From NCBI GenBank assembly GCA_949128115.1, contig OX421961.1, positions 126,297,050 through 126,361,049 on the forward strand: 64,000 bases of DNA, written 5' to 3'. Of this stretch, positions 22,944-35,705 are shown piece after piece. How positions within the stretch are numbered: position 1 is the stretch's first letter; each line of letters begins with the position of its first letter. The translations under genes and the position numbers were made by a program. The stretch comes from Anaspis maculata (Eukaryota; Arthropoda; Insecta; Coleoptera; Scraptiidae). The notes beneath the pieces are model-generated. The model did not search any database, was not told the origin of the DNA, and saw only the letters and a program-made list of their open reading frames with translations.

Positions 22944-23640
22944 CCATTTTTGACTTGTGGCTGCGATCGTCCTCACCCCCCACCCCCCTTTTTCTAACGT
23001 GTGGACCTTTTCCCTACGTTTTACTTACGTCGTCGTTTCGCTCAGGCTGCTACTCCCAACGAGAACGGAACTTTGAGGATGAGGATTGAAGTGAAAGGTT
23101 GGACAGAAACACGAATTGATAACAAACAAAATGAATTGTTATTGAGAATCATCAGCAAAATTTAAATGACTTAGGTTCTTTTCACAGAACACCTCACATA
23201 ATGAAACTGACAGAGTAACAAGAATGACACACAATGGACGAAAGAAAAAAACAGAATTTAAAACACGACAACAAAATATGTCAACCTGTCAGTCATAGAA
23301 AAAGGAGAGTGACGGATTCGAGCACAAAATCGCAGAAACATCAGTAAACAAATGAGAAAACATCAGTAAACAGTACACAGGGGTGGATAGTAGGATCTCC
23401 TGTAAAAATACTTGCACCTCGACTTGCACCGAATATGGGACAAAGTACATAGCAGAGAGAATAGAAACATGACATAAAAATATGAGAGTCATTGAAGACT
23501 GCGGACAATGACATTTAAATGGAAATCAAAGCATGACATAGACAAAAATACAAATGAGTATGCAAAATACAAGATGATATGAAATTCAGTAAGTTTACAA
23601 AATTCCTGAGACAACAAAAATGACATAAAAAAAATTAGAA
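22944..23640 (+). repeat. Dispersed repeat, copy 1
   Basis: Starts near TTTTGACTTGTGGCTGCGATCG and includes GTCGTCGTTTCGCTCAGGC, GAGAACGGAACTTTG and ACACGACAACAAAATATGTC. The first ~370 bases recur at 24951-25320 in the same orientation. A diverged antisense relative lies around 46270-47290. There is no coding capacity. Confidence 0.6.
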
Positions 23641-24082
23641 CGTAAAACAGACTCCATACAGGAAATCAATCTAAGCCCGGACCTATAACATGAAAACAAT
23701 TCCCGTATACGCACTAAAGCTCGAACCTGAAACAACTGAATCTCATGGACGCGTAGTATGCCTCCATCCCCGCTTCAAACTAGGCTGTAAAAGCTGCGAA
23801 AATCCCTTTTTGGTCCTCTTCTTTGTCCTGAATTTCCGAAAACAAACAAATTGACGCCCGAAACAGAAACATTCGATTTTTCGGCCCTATATGCGTATGA
23901 AAAATTTAAAAATGAATGCAAACCAACCAAAAGCAACTTGGAAAACAATGTTGGTGAATATATGAAAAACTACACACCTCTGATATCGAATCTCGGAGGA
24001 CGTCGTTGGGCACATCTAGCTTCGACTAGGCACAGGACAAGAATCCCGTCTTCGACCTTGATTCCCGTCGCGCTTACACATA

Positions 24083-24245
24083 AGGTGCGTTCAGTCAGCT
24101 TATTTAGCCGCAAGTTTTAATTTTAGTCGTAAGCGCTGCATCGCTCATTGGCTGTTCTGAGGAGGCTGGTTCATAAGAGCCAATGGGCGTTTCTCGCTTG
24201 CGACTAAAATTAAAACTTGCGGCTAAATAAGCTGCCTGAACACCT
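24083..24245. repeat. 163 bp hairpin (MITE-like)
   Basis: The left arm AGGTGCGTTCAGTCAGCTTA and the right arm inverted AGGTGTTCAGGCAGCTTA are followed by TTTAGCCGCAAGTTTTAA. Both flanks are non-coding. Confidence 0.75.
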
Positions 24246-24950
24246 ATAGTTCTGATATAGAAATATTTTGCTCGCATCGAAGTATTAAAATGCATTTTTG
24301 AAAATCAGCTAAAAGTGCGTTCCATCAGAGTACCCTTCTTGGAGAAGCGACGGATGAGAAGAAGACGAAGAGGGAGGTTCTTCATAAAACTGAGACTGAG
24401 ACTGAGAGGCTCAGAAACGTTTTATATAAAAACCTCAAGGACGACCTTCAATTACAATTCACCTATTAACCGAATCTGTCTGAGCTACAACAAAATCCAG
24501 AAACTGTTCGACATCTTCCATGATAAGGTTCCCAGACTGGAAATTGTTTTTCGAGATAATTAGTGGTATTGACCTTTTACAGGACTGATAGTCTGTTGGT
24601 GAATCAGAGTAATAATTATAATAATAATGAAACTCCAACCCTTTCGAGAAGGCTCCAAGTTACGTCCTGTGACAAGGAAGACAAATTTGAGATGCAGACA
24701 ATGTGTGAGTGTCGATTATTCTCCGTCTCTTGGGAACTGACATGATCTCGTTTGGTAATCTTTGTCATCTCGGGTTGGCTCTCATGAAAATAATACATTC
24801 ATCAGCAGTAAAATGTGACAACCAACAAGCAGGAGCTCAACTTCATCCCACAACATTCTCACTTTTGAGTCACTCTAATCTCAACCCACAAAGTTCTCGT
24901 TTTTGAGTATCCTCACCTCATCCCACAACGTTCTCGTTTTTGGTCTCCTG

Positions 24951-25412
24951 GTCACGGCACCACTTGTGCTGTTCCACCCTTTTTGACCTTTGGCTGCGAT
25001 CGTCCTCACTCCCCCCCCTCTTTTACTTGTGGACCTCTCACATATGTTTTGCTCACGTTGTCGTTTCGCTCAGGCTGCTACTCTCGACGAGAACGGAACT
25101 TTGGAGATGAGGATTGAAGTGAAAAGTTGAATAGAAACACGAATCGACAGCAAACAAAATGCATTTTCATGAAAAATCATCAGCAAAATTTAAATGACTT
25201 GGGTTCTTTCCATAAAACACCTCGCAAAATGAAACTGACAGAGTGAAAAGAATGACACACAATGGACAAAAGGAACAAAAACAATTCAAAACACAACAAC
25301 AAAATATGTCAAACTGTCCGCAATTACACATAATCCTATAGAAATATTTTGCTCGCATCGAAATATTAAAATGCATTTTTAAAAATTAGCTGAAAGTGCG
25401 TTCCATCACAGT
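24951..25412 (+). repeat. Dispersed repeat, copy 2, with a second shared block
   Basis: 24951-25320 repeats 22944-23310. The adjoining 25338-25412 block (AAATATTTTGCTCGCATCGA to GTGCGTTCCATCA) repeats 24258-24332. This suggests a segmental duplication or two copies of one element. Confidence 0.6.
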
Positions 25413-25615
25413 TTGATTACACATAATTGAGATTGTACTTTCTGCTGGGTAGTCAATGCTCGAAAGTATTCAGAAGGAGGTAAAGTTAAAGCCCATTGTC
25501 GGACAACTGCTACAATTTTTGTTCGATTTTCAGCGTTCGCACTGAAAAGAGCAGAACTACAAAGCCATGGGGAGAGAGGCTCCGGCTGGCTGTTGTCAGA
25601 GTACAGTAAGGTACC

Positions 25616-28262
25616 GTAAGCAAATCTGCTTTGCCCTAAATTGATTAATTGATTAGCTGTGATACCATTATTGACCCTACGTTGTGTATTTTTGTTGTGC
25701 CGTAGATTTTCAATCTTATCGTTTTCACTTATTTTCACTTATCTTATTTTCACTTTTATCTAAGTCAATTGAATCAATTACACCTTTCACTCCCCCATAC
25801 CATACGAGTAGCCCAGTTATGCGAGTAACCTCAGTTCTTTGGAAGAAGATGATTTAAATAAATGTTGAAAAATAAACAAAGTCATTTAGAATCACACCTA
25901 ATATTTATCACGAATTGATCAATCATGGACGATTTCATTAGGTTACGTTTATTTTTCATTATACATATTTTCCAGGCGTGCTGAAACCAACTTTACGATA
26001 GGAATTAAATAATTCAAGTTTACATTCGGTTTCTGAAAGAAAATTACACCCTTATCACGTGCGAAACGCTATGACTGATTCACTCAACCCTTTCAATTTA
26101 ATTCCGTTTCGCATTCTTACTAAACTTGTCAACAACAGAAATGACGGTATCGAAAATTTTGCCCTTTTTCAAATTGACGTAACTTTGAATTGACACAACT
26201 GATTTTGAATTTGTTCCCACAGTTTTTATTAGATCTATTTTTCAGCAATCCATCCCATTGACGAGATGTTGTTTTTAATTCCAATCACTTTTTTACAGGG
26301 TGGAATGTGAAACATTGCAAAATTGTGCTGAGTTCCAGAGATCCCCGTTTCTGTGATTTTTTTTTCGAATTCTAATGAATTATTCATGAAGCCTGATGTT
26401 TAATCTCGGAACGGTTTTTGAGTTTTCCAGATAAGATGTCCAACAATGACAATATGATTTTTTTCACTTTCCCGACCCACCAAAATCTATTCACGGGATA
26501 AAAAGTTGGAAAATTTGTAGTTTTTCCAGAGAGAAAAACTCGAAAACAGTGGGTCCGATTTCGAGAATTTTTCCTCTAAAAATTAATTAAACCGTTTCTC
26601 AAACTTTTATTCCCAGCATGTCTGCACCTAAAATGGATATTTCATGGGGCTCATCGCATGTCCAAGTTTGCACTGCAGTTTATTCAAATACACGGAATGT
26701 GCAAATTCCATTTCGAAAAAACTACCGTCGGGAAACCTTAACCGCGTCGATTTTAAAGATGGATCTACACGTTGGAAATGGTCTTAATCGTCATAGGGTA
26801 CTTCAAAACGGATGTATCCGTCGAAATCTCGGGACATTTTTTTAGCGCTTTCACAATACTTCCCCTCCTTGTTGGGTGGTGGGTCGGGAAAGTAAAAAAA
26901 TCATATCGTCATTGTTGGACTTCTGATCCGAAAAATTCGGAAACCGTTTCGAGATTAGACATCAGGCTTCATGAATAATAATTCATTACAAATCGAAAAA
27001 AAATCACAGAAACGGAGATCGGTCGAACTTAGCACAGTTTTGCTATGTTTTACATTCCACACTGTAAAAAAAGTAATTTAAATAAAAAAACTAATCTTGT
27101 CGATGAGATGGATTGCTGAAAAATGAATTTAAAAAACTGTGAATACAAATTCAAAATCGGTTGTGTCAATCCAAAATTACGTAATTTTGAAAAAAGGCAA
27201 AATTTTTGATACCGTCTTCCAGTTGTTAAGTAGTTTGGTTTCACAGAACTATTGGTGAACAAGTTTCCTAACGCACTTGAGTTTCAATTCCCTGCAGAAT
27301 CAATTAATACCTCGTAGATTCTTAATTTTATTCCTTTCTTCTTTCTAGCTCATTTTAATTTGTACGAAAAGAAGTATCGATTATTTAGCTGTACTTAGAG
27401 AGACATTGTTGTTCACTGAGTATTGTCTTGGTATTTCGAAATTATGGCCATGATTTCAATTATCGATCAAATAATTCACATGAAAGTGGAGTGTTACGTT
27501 AATTAAATTTATATCCGGCTGGTGCTGTAGTTTTGAACTTACAGATTTATCCAGCAGCTCAATTTCACGTTGGCTTAGATAACTTCACGCAAATCTGCAA
27601 TCAGGTGTAGGTACGATTTATAGCTCTAATTAAGCAACCTGCAAAATGATGTTGTGTTTTTTTCTGTCTTGGAGCTTTTCCAAAACGACACTGAATTTTC
27701 TGGGCATTGTTCAAAGAGGTTCTCTTCGGTATGGGGCGCTAGCTTTTAATGCTTATAAACTTTCTGTCGTGCGAAAAGGGTTGAATCTTTTATTCTATGG
27801 AGTGAGGTAACACGTGAGATTGTCACCCAGATTCGATTTGCATAAATACTGCTAGTACTTTTTCTCAAGCTGATAGAGTCTACAAAATCATACTCTGTAG
27901 GAAGCTAGATCTCTTCGGAAGGGTTACTAAGATGCACTTCAATTATGAACAGTGTTTTCAGCACTCTTAATAATTCATTCTTGACGAGTAATAATTTTTC
28001 TTCTCGCTAAACACATCTGTTCGTCTCGACGTCACTTCTGCCAGTCTTTTTCCTAACCGAGCACCCCTGTGTTCTCGTCTTGGGACTCTCCTTTCTTCCC
28101 CCTCTCTGCTAAAATCTCCGCCTGACCACCAAGCTCATGTGCCGGTGTACGGTGTCACCCTCCGAGACTAGGCGGCATGTCGCTATTCTCACATTCTGGA
28201 ACCAAGACTAATTTATCCCAAAATATATTCCCCCTTTTTTATAATTCAAGCTTGCCAGCACC
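25616..28262 (-). mobile_element. Old solo LTR (antisense) of the gag-only retrotransposon family, split
   Basis: Matches the LTR at 5918-7690 in reverse with many substitutions and gaps. Shared landmarks are GTTGTGCCGTAGATTTT (25696), AATAAACAAAGTCATTTA, TTTACATTCGGTTTCTGAAAG, TTAGAGAGACATTGTTGTTC (27397), and the terminal TTATCCCAAAATATATTCCC (28212). Both LTR ends are represented, without gag or a second LTR, so it looks like a solo LTR. It is interrupted at 26121-27239 by a foldback. Confidence 0.7.
26121..27239. mobile_element. Foldback element inserted in the old LTR
   Basis: Arms pair from AAACTTGTCAACAACAG at the left to CCAGTTGTTAAGTAGTTT at the right. They continue through GACGGTATC..AAATTTTGCC, GGATTGACACAAC-type blocks, and the TTTCCCGACCCACC/GGTGGTGGGTCGGGAAA pair. 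The loop (about 26500-26850) holds a copy, inverted, of the repeat seen at 32396-32905 and 52060-52535. Confidence 0.75.
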
Positions 28263-30266
28263 CATTACAGTACCCACTACTATTTTTCAACCATCAGTTT
28301 CTGCACTGAAAATGAGAGAGCAGCAATCGAGACAATGATTGTCTTCGCTTCCAGTACAAAACACACATCATAGCTTTGAATTTCGGGCTTCCCAACTCTG
28401 CGTTCTCAACCGCACAGCAATGACGTAATCCTCAAGAGATGGGGGGGGGGCTCCCCCGTCGTGTCTATATTAATCATCACAAGTCACATTGTGATGAATG
28501 ATGATGAGTTTGAGTGTACGACACGAAACTTAATCCGGTTCTTCAAAAATCGACTTGATTATCCGTCTGTTTGCCGCAAGAAAACCTCCTTGAAGTTGTC
28601 GCGACTCTCTCATCCTTTGTGTCGACACATAAACTTTCATCATCTTTATTTATACCTAATATGATGGTTTGTGCTCTCCGCACATAAGGCGCTGTGAGTG
28701 TGCGCCAGCGGAGAGGGTGAAATTTAATTAGAATTTCGTCGCTCGCGGTTCAAAGCAAATAAAAATCCCATTTGACGATGTCGTTTACAAGACGCGCTAA
28801 TTTCATTCCATTAAGAGACTTATTATCATCACTGTGTGCCTAAAAGTTATAATGAATCAACCATATACACCCAGGAAAAAATGAGTTTTTGATTTTTGAT
28901 TCACGAAGTTCGTAGGGCGAGTATTTTTTTCTGTTGTTAATCCTCGGTTAACTTTAAGCCTGAAGAGCTTGGACACCAAGCTTTCACCTCTGGTTTTAAT
29001 TAGCTAGGTTGAATTCCAACAGATTTCTGATTTCCAAACAGATTCGGGCTTGAATATTGATGAAATGTCCTCTGCATGGCGAATGCCTTTGATCCTTTCG
29101 GCTTAGTTATTCGTTTGTTTGATTAGTTATTCTTTTGTGCGACAAGTTCAGCTGAGAGGATAACATCTACCTGGGTTACTAGCGGAAATAACGACGTCGG
29201 CCGGTTTCAAGATTTGCTTTAACTTGATTTACAAGAAAATTGGGGCTTGAGGCCGTGGCAAAGTTGATTATAAAGTTTTTACCTGTGTTTTTCCCGGCTT
29301 TCTTAATAATAGCGGAAGTTTAGCTTTTGTATTTCTGAGGAAACCTCAATAATTGGATTGGTATAACCGAGGGTATGACTGAGAGCTGAAGAGTAGCAAA
29401 GAAGCAAATTACCGATTTTATTTTCCATTTTGTCAGCTAAACTTTGAATTATACGCGTCTGTTAAAACTTTGGCTTGGCGGAACTAAAGGCACGTTTTAT
29501 TACGTAATTAAGCTGGAAATTGCTACAGGCTATTCTTTTTCGACAAAACCTCGAAAAAGAAATTATGGCAATTTAGAAATTAATTGAACATAATTAATGG
29601 CTTCTTACTGAAACTGATCGATTTCCAACAAAATATTTTTCAATTATAGATATATCGTTCCACATACCTATGCAAAATTCACGATAAAAAGTTTCACATG
29701 ATGCGCATGCAAGATATCGACCGTCCATCGGTCAGGAACTGTCATGCAAGAGGAATTGTGATTACAATTTTGCAGCGGTTTCATTTTAAAAGCAATCAGC
29801 AGTGAGCAAGCGACCACCCAGTTTTGCAATTTCACAGCTTTTTGTAGCTTTTTCCTAGAAAAGCAAATACAAACTGTATTTGCTGGTAAGTGAGGCAGAT
29901 ATTTTAGTTCTCCGTATTTTTGCATCACCTTTTTTCTTCCCCTACATCAACTACTTGGTTATTAGCAGCTTTTTTCCGTGGGGGTTTTTCAGTAACGATA
30001 ACAATTACGATAACAACGAAATACTGTAGAATTACATTCTTGGATCAGTGGAGGATTCATCAGTGGGGTTTTCTTTCGATGGCTTTCTCGTTTCATCCCT
30101 CTTCCCGGGGCATCACCGCACGATAGTAGATACCCCAGTACTAAGAGACGCGTACGACGCAAAGACGTGCGTACTTCTCTACGATTTTGTGCATTATTTT
30201 CGCTGATGTGCGGAACATTGAGATTATCTTACTTATCCTGAAAAACTGCAAAAAACTGAGGAAATG
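28263..30266. other. No supported gene
   Basis: Unique AT-rich DNA, with a run of about 11 G at 28441 and no domain-bearing frame. Probably intronic or intergenic. Confidence 0.4.
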
Positions 30267-31708
30267 TAGTCCAGGAATTTTAGCTGTTCAAATCGCAAAT
30301 AGCGAACAAAAATGATAACTAGCCGGATTTTTGTATGTATAAGCTCAGTTAAGCATGTAGTTCAACATAGTAAAAGTCCTCAAGAATCCGGTGTGAGCTT
30401 CGGCCGTTGTGGCCTCGAGAAGAACTTGAGGGTCAGTTTTTCGCGTATATCTCATGAACAATAGCATTTGGGGAAAAAGTTCCTGGGAAGAAATTGTTGG
30501 AAATTTTATTGTCTACAAGAAAGGTCCTCACACATTTCATCGTCAGTCATCTCCTTCTTCGTCAAAACACAAGAAAATAAAAATAGTCCAGATGCTCGAT
30601 GCTGAAGACTAGTATGGACCTTGAGTTTCATGATGGCGAAGTGCCACTTTGTAGAGGTGTTGTTTGATCCACTCTCTTTTGGTTGAAACTTGAAGCCATC
30701 AAGACAAATTATGCCGGCGGCATATACAGGGTGAAATAAAAATAAAAAGTCAAACATTTGTACCTCGAGAACCAAAACAGGTGAAGACATGTAAATCGCC
30801 ATAAATAATTCCGATTTCATGGTCATGAAGTCGTCGTAAACTTGAATTGAATATCTTGAGCCGTTCTTGGAATATCTTCAAAAGACTGAAGATGTTAAAA
30901 AATATATATACATATTTTCGTCTACTTATCAGAAAAAAGTTGACTGTGTTTTTTTCAAAATTAGTTGGCCTAGAGAGGGCTTTTCACTGTAATTTTATTT
31001 TGAATGTAATTTATCATTGTTGCGATTCAAAACACCAAGTTTCGATTCAAGATCTGAAGAATTATGATATACGGAAAACAATTTTTTATTTCGTAACGAC
31101 TTCAGTCTTCTGAAGATATTCCAGAAACGGTTCAACATATTTGATTCAAGTTCACGACGACTTCATGGTCATGAAATTAGAAATATTTTTGGCGATTTAC
31201 ATGTCTTCACCTATTTTGGTTCTTGAGGTACATTTGTTCAACTTTTTATTTTTATGTCACCACATATGCCGCCGGCATAGTTGGTATTAATGGCATTAAG
31301 TTTCAATCAAGAGAGAATGGACCGAACAACACCGCTACCAAGTGGCACCCTGCCATCATAAAACTCAAGGTCCGTACAGTCTTCGGCATCAAGCATCTGG
31401 ACTATTTAGCTTTTCTTGTATTTTGACGAAGAAGGAGTGGACTGATGATGGAATATGAAAGACCTTTCTTGTAGACAACACAATTTTCAACAATTTTGCT
31501 TGAAGTGCTTTTCCTCCAAGTGCCATAGTTTACGAGAGAAACACGAAAAACTGATCCTCAAGTTCTTCTCGAGGCCACAACGGCCGAAGCTCACACCGGA
31601 TTCTTGAGGACTTTTACTATGTTGAACTACATGCTTAACTTAGCTTATATACAAAAATCCGGCTAGTTATCATTTTTGTTCGCCATTTTTTCTATAATTC
31701 TTGGACTA
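30267..31708. mobile_element. 1.44 kb foldback element with TAGTCCAGGAATT ends
   Basis: The left end TAGTCCAGGAATTTTAG answers the right end AATTCTTGGACTA. The arms pair over most of their length, with TCAAGAATCCGGTGTGAGC (30381) inverted at about 31590. The centre is near 30985. This is the same family and almost the same size as 49610-51054. Frames of about 100 codons in each arm are mirror images with no known domain. Confidence 0.85.
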
Positions 31709-32395
31709 TTAGTCCAGTCAATGAAAGGGGTCTAGAGGGAAATGCCGAGATCCCAATTTTTGACTTCAGGGCTGTGTTTGGACTTGTTAGGAGTTGAGCA
31801 TACCAAAAGTCCCCAAACCTAGGGGGTGAGGGGGGTGCAGGGAGGCACGAAGAAGGTACCGGTTTTCGGTTTTTTGGTTATATCTCGAAAACGGGTGGCC
31901 TTAGTCAAAAAGTGATCGTGTGAAAATTGAAGCTGACAAAATTTCCTACAAGAGTGATCTATTCATTTTTTCATATCACTTTTCCAGCCCGTCCAAGGGA
32001 AAGTTATGTGATGATGCAGGATGCAGGAAAAACGTTTTGACACGATAGCTACCGAACCGGTAGTCTGGTCGACTTGAAATTTGGTATACAGACAGGATCT
32101 TGATGTTTAATTAGCTGATTAGTTTTTGGCTTGTCATCTGTCTAACGGAAGTGGCACTATAAAAAAATGACAGAAGCTATATTCCACAAAACTTGACTTT
32201 TAAAATGCCGTTTGGAAAGCCCATAACAAACTGAATTCAGAACAGTTGAAAATATCACCCTATCTGTCATCTGTCAAAAAATTAAAAATGACAAAGTTCA
32301 AAACTTTACCATTCAATCATTCAAAATCTATTCGATGGATTGGGACCAAATTTGGCAGGAAGCAACAAAACATAAGAGTCAAATTAAGTCTGCAG

Positions 32396-32905
32396 TTGCA
32401 GTTCTCCATCATTTTCCCGTCGGGCGTTATGAATTTTCAAAATTTCTCCTAGCCGTTGCCACTCGAGAAGGCCTCTCACCCGAATTTCGACCAGGATGGC
32501 TCGCTTTTGATGCAGCACTCCACTCAAAAATTCATTCCTACTAGAGGATCGACTTTTTTCGAAAAATTCCAACTGATATCGGAAGAAGATTGAACTGGGC
32601 GTCGTGTAGATCTATTTTCAAAATCGACACAGCTTCGATTTTCCGACGGTAGTTTTTTCAATATGAAATTAGCACATTCCGTGAATTTGAAAAAACTGCA
32701 GTGCAATCTTCAACATGCGGTGAGCCCCACGAAATAATCATTTTAGGTGCAGACATGCCGCGAATGAAAGTTGGAGAAAAGGTTGAATTAATTTTTGGAG
32801 GGAAAATTTCCAAAATTGGACCCACGGTGTTCGAGTTTTCCTCTCTGGAAAAAACTGCAAATTTTTCAACTTTTTATTCCATGAACACATTTCCACCATT
32901 TGTTT
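32396..32905 (+). repeat. Dispersed repeat, second copy of a three-copy family
   Basis: Shares CGTTATGAATTTTCAAAATTT, CCGTTGCCACTCGAGA, AAAATTCATTCCTAC and TTTAGGTGCAGACATGC with 52060-52535 in the same orientation. It matches 26500-26850 in the opposite orientation. No protein is recognisable. Confidence 0.6.
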
Positions 32906-33365
32906 TTAAAGAACAGATAACTAGTTCTTGAACATTTTCCAACAATTTTTCTCCAATTTCCCGGAGATTTTCCTACTGGAAATATAAAACCAGCCTCAGT
33001 TATCGAGACCGGACTTAGATGATGGAGCTTGAAGTGAAGCTTAATTGACGATTTCCACAATAAGATGATTCGGAAAAAAATTGAGGTTTTCTCTGGAAAT
33101 TCAAATTTCCCTGACAAAGTTTTCAATTTCCTGCAAATATTTCCAATCTTTCTCTCAAATTCTAACTTCCCACCCGAAGGGACACTTCGATCAAAGTCAT
33201 TACTGAAGTCTCTGGATACCGCCGGGAAAGTTTTGTGTCGCCCCACAACAGATTTTTATTATAGTTTTCGAGCAATACGCTCTTGAAAATCGCAAATTTT
33301 CGAAAAACTGTGTTTTGGATCACGTTTTTGGAGAAGACAACAAGAGATGCAACAGCTAGGACTAA

Positions 33366-33788
33366 AGGATAATTATTCTATTCCTACATGCCTTCACTGG
33401 CTGTGATACTACGTCAGGAGCATTCCGGAAGACTAAAGTTGGTTTTATCAAACTATATACCAAAAACACCCTGACATTCGCAAAGCCGCTGAAGTTTTGT
33501 CTGACTGTTTTGAGATGGTATGGTGCAAGAGCAAAGGAGAGATCTCTTAACCGCCATCGCTACCACACATGTGTCAAATCGGTAGCGAACATCAAACCTT
33601 ACATATTCTCTCTTCCACCGACTGAGGGGGCAACTTATAAGCAGCATCAGCATTCCTTCAGAACCTATCACCAGGTCCAGCAGTGGTTAGGAAACGACTC
33701 GGGAAACGAGCTGTCCCCTGAACTGTGGGGTTGGGAACGCAAGCCAGGCAACCATCTGGCTCCTGTACGAACCATAGACCCTGTCTAA
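33366..33788 (+). pseudogene. Captured fragment of a multi-copy arthropod protein gene
   Basis: One open frame of about 140 codons without an ATG start runs to TAA at 33786-33788. It reads FLHAFTGCDTTSGAFRKTK, later LPPTEGATYKQHQHSFRTYH, then QVQQWLGN and WGWERKPGNHLAPV. I recognise this as the signature of a repeated uncharacterised protein family in insect genomes, in which HAFTGCDTTS precedes a SLPPT...QHSLR.YYQVQ.WLGN block. This is from memory, not a search. Usual upstream parts and a downstream cysteine-rich tail are missing, and the middle part reads differently from the family pattern, suggesting compensating frameshifts. It lies in only one arm of the foldback. Its function is unknown. 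Confidence 0.5.
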
Positions 33789-33879
33789 ATACACCACATT
33801 ATAACATTTCTAAAACGGCGAGAAAGTGCAATACACAATTTTGTGTCATATGTCTCGAAGTTTTCAAATTGCTGTTAGT

Positions 33880-33960
33880 CCGGTGGTTAAGCGTCCTAAC
33901 TATGCATTTTGAGCTTAAGCAATGCGCTTTTGGGGTTTGATTGGGGGTCCCTCAACCTTA
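33880..33960 (+). repeat. tRNA-like (SINE-type) segment, left arm
   Basis: AGTCCGGTGGTTAAGCGTCC resembles a tRNA D-arm/A-box, and GGGGTTTGATTGGGG about 50 bases on resembles a B-box. A better preserved inverted copy is at 35625-35705. The T-stem does not pair well, so this is not a functional tRNA. Confidence 0.35.
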
Positions 33961-35624
33961 ATTTCAAGAGTTGGAGACATCGGTGCACTCGATGCGGAGG
34001 GGGTCTGGGGGGCCCTTGAAAGTTGAAGGTGCGAGGCTTCCCACCAAATCACCATACCACCACGTAATTCCTACTTGGATGTCATTAATCGACTCTAACC
34101 TACACATTGACAACATTTGTTACCATGTCCCAACAGTTCTTCACACTGAAAAAAATTAATTCTTATGACAGATCGGAAAAAACAGTTTTTCTCAAATTTT
34201 CATCCCCACAACGAATAAACTGCCAGATGTGGTGTCATTTTGGAGTAAACGGCATCCTCTGATTTCATTCACCGAGTCAAAATGTTTGTGAGACCACCGT
34301 GCAGAGAATGACACGCCAAGAAGTGAGCATTTTTGAGCACCTCATTTAACAGTAGTTTCTTGGCTGATACCAATCAATATGATTGATAATTTTGTCATGG
34401 ATCAATAACTTGAACTCTTTTGTAACGGTAATGCATGTGAATGAAACTCGACACGAGCGTGGAGGCTTGGAAAAAAATAATTTTCTCCAGCGGTCGAATT
34501 TATTTCACGCCTACTGAGCGTTAGTTTGTTGGGCTCAGGCAGGCAGCGTTTGGATAGCTTTGGAAGCAAAATTTCCATATTTTCCTGAAAAGTTGAGCAG
34601 TTTAATTCTGGAAATCGATTTATGAATCATCAACGATTGTTTTGCCGGTCAGTACCCACATGGTGGTTAACTGCAGAGGTGATGGCTAACGGCGGAGGAA
34701 ATTCAACGTCCACGATCTCATTTTCTGCCACTATGACAGTCATTTTCACAGTTGTTTTCATATAATTATTTCTTCTCCAAACATAAAAAAACTTACACGT
34801 ACAAAATGATAACAACCTTGAAGGTTGGTAGAGGAAAATAGAAAATAACACTTTAAAAGTTGAATGCCCTCCGTCGTCAGCCATGATCCCTGCAGTTAAT
34901 CCCCATGGGGGTACCTAGTGACTGTCAAAATAATCTTTGATGATTCTCAAATCAGTTTCCAGAATTATGCTACTCAGCTGCATAGACAGATATGGAAATT
35001 TTGCTTCCAAAGCTATTCAAACGCTGCCTGCCTGAGCCCAACAAACTAACGCTCAGTAGGCGTGAAATAAATTCGACCGCTGGAGAAAATTATTTTTTTC
35101 CAAGCCTCCACGCTCGTGTCGAGTTTCATTCACATGCATTACCGTTACAAAAGAGTTCAAGTTATTGATCCATGACAAAATTATCAATCATATCGATTGG
35201 TATCAGCCAAGAAACTACTGTTAAATGAGGTGCTCAAAAATGCTCACTTCTTGGCGTGTCATTCTTTGCACGGTGGTCTCACAAACATTTTGACTCGGTG
35301 AATGAAATCAGATGATGCCGTTTACTCCAAAATGACACCAAACTTGGCAGTTTATTCGTTGTGGGGATGAAAAATTGAGAAAAACTGTTTTTTCCGATCT
35401 GTCATAAGAATTAATTTTTTTCAGTGTGAAGAACTGTTGGGACATGGTAACAAATGTTGTCAATGTGTAGGTTAGAGTCGATTAATGACATCCAAGTAGG
35501 AATTACGTGGTGGTATGGTGATTCGGTGGGAAGCCTCGCACCTTCAACTTTCAAGGGCCCCCCAGACCCCCTCCGCATCGAGTGCACCGATGTCTCCAAC
35601 TCTTGAAATTAAGGTATGGGGATC

Positions 35625-35705
35625 CCCAATCGAACCCCAAAAGCGCATTGCTTAAGCTCAAAATGCATAGTTCGAGCTTTTTTTGGCGCTTAACCACCGG
35701 ACTAT
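35625..35705 (-). repeat. tRNA-like (SINE-type) segment, right arm
   Basis: On the minus strand, AGTCCGGTGGTTAAGCGCC (A-box-like) is followed by GGGGTTCGATTGGGG (B-box-like). It is the partner of 33880-33960 in the palindrome. Confidence 0.35.

Noticed and set aside
28441..28451. Run of about 11 G as a quadruplex
   Set aside because: It is a single homopolymer run without further G-tracts nearby, so no standard quadruplex pattern.
30506..31426. About 100-codon frames in the foldback arms, also at 49711-50817
   Set aside because: They mirror each other across the palindromes and differ by frame breaks between copies, with no domain visible.
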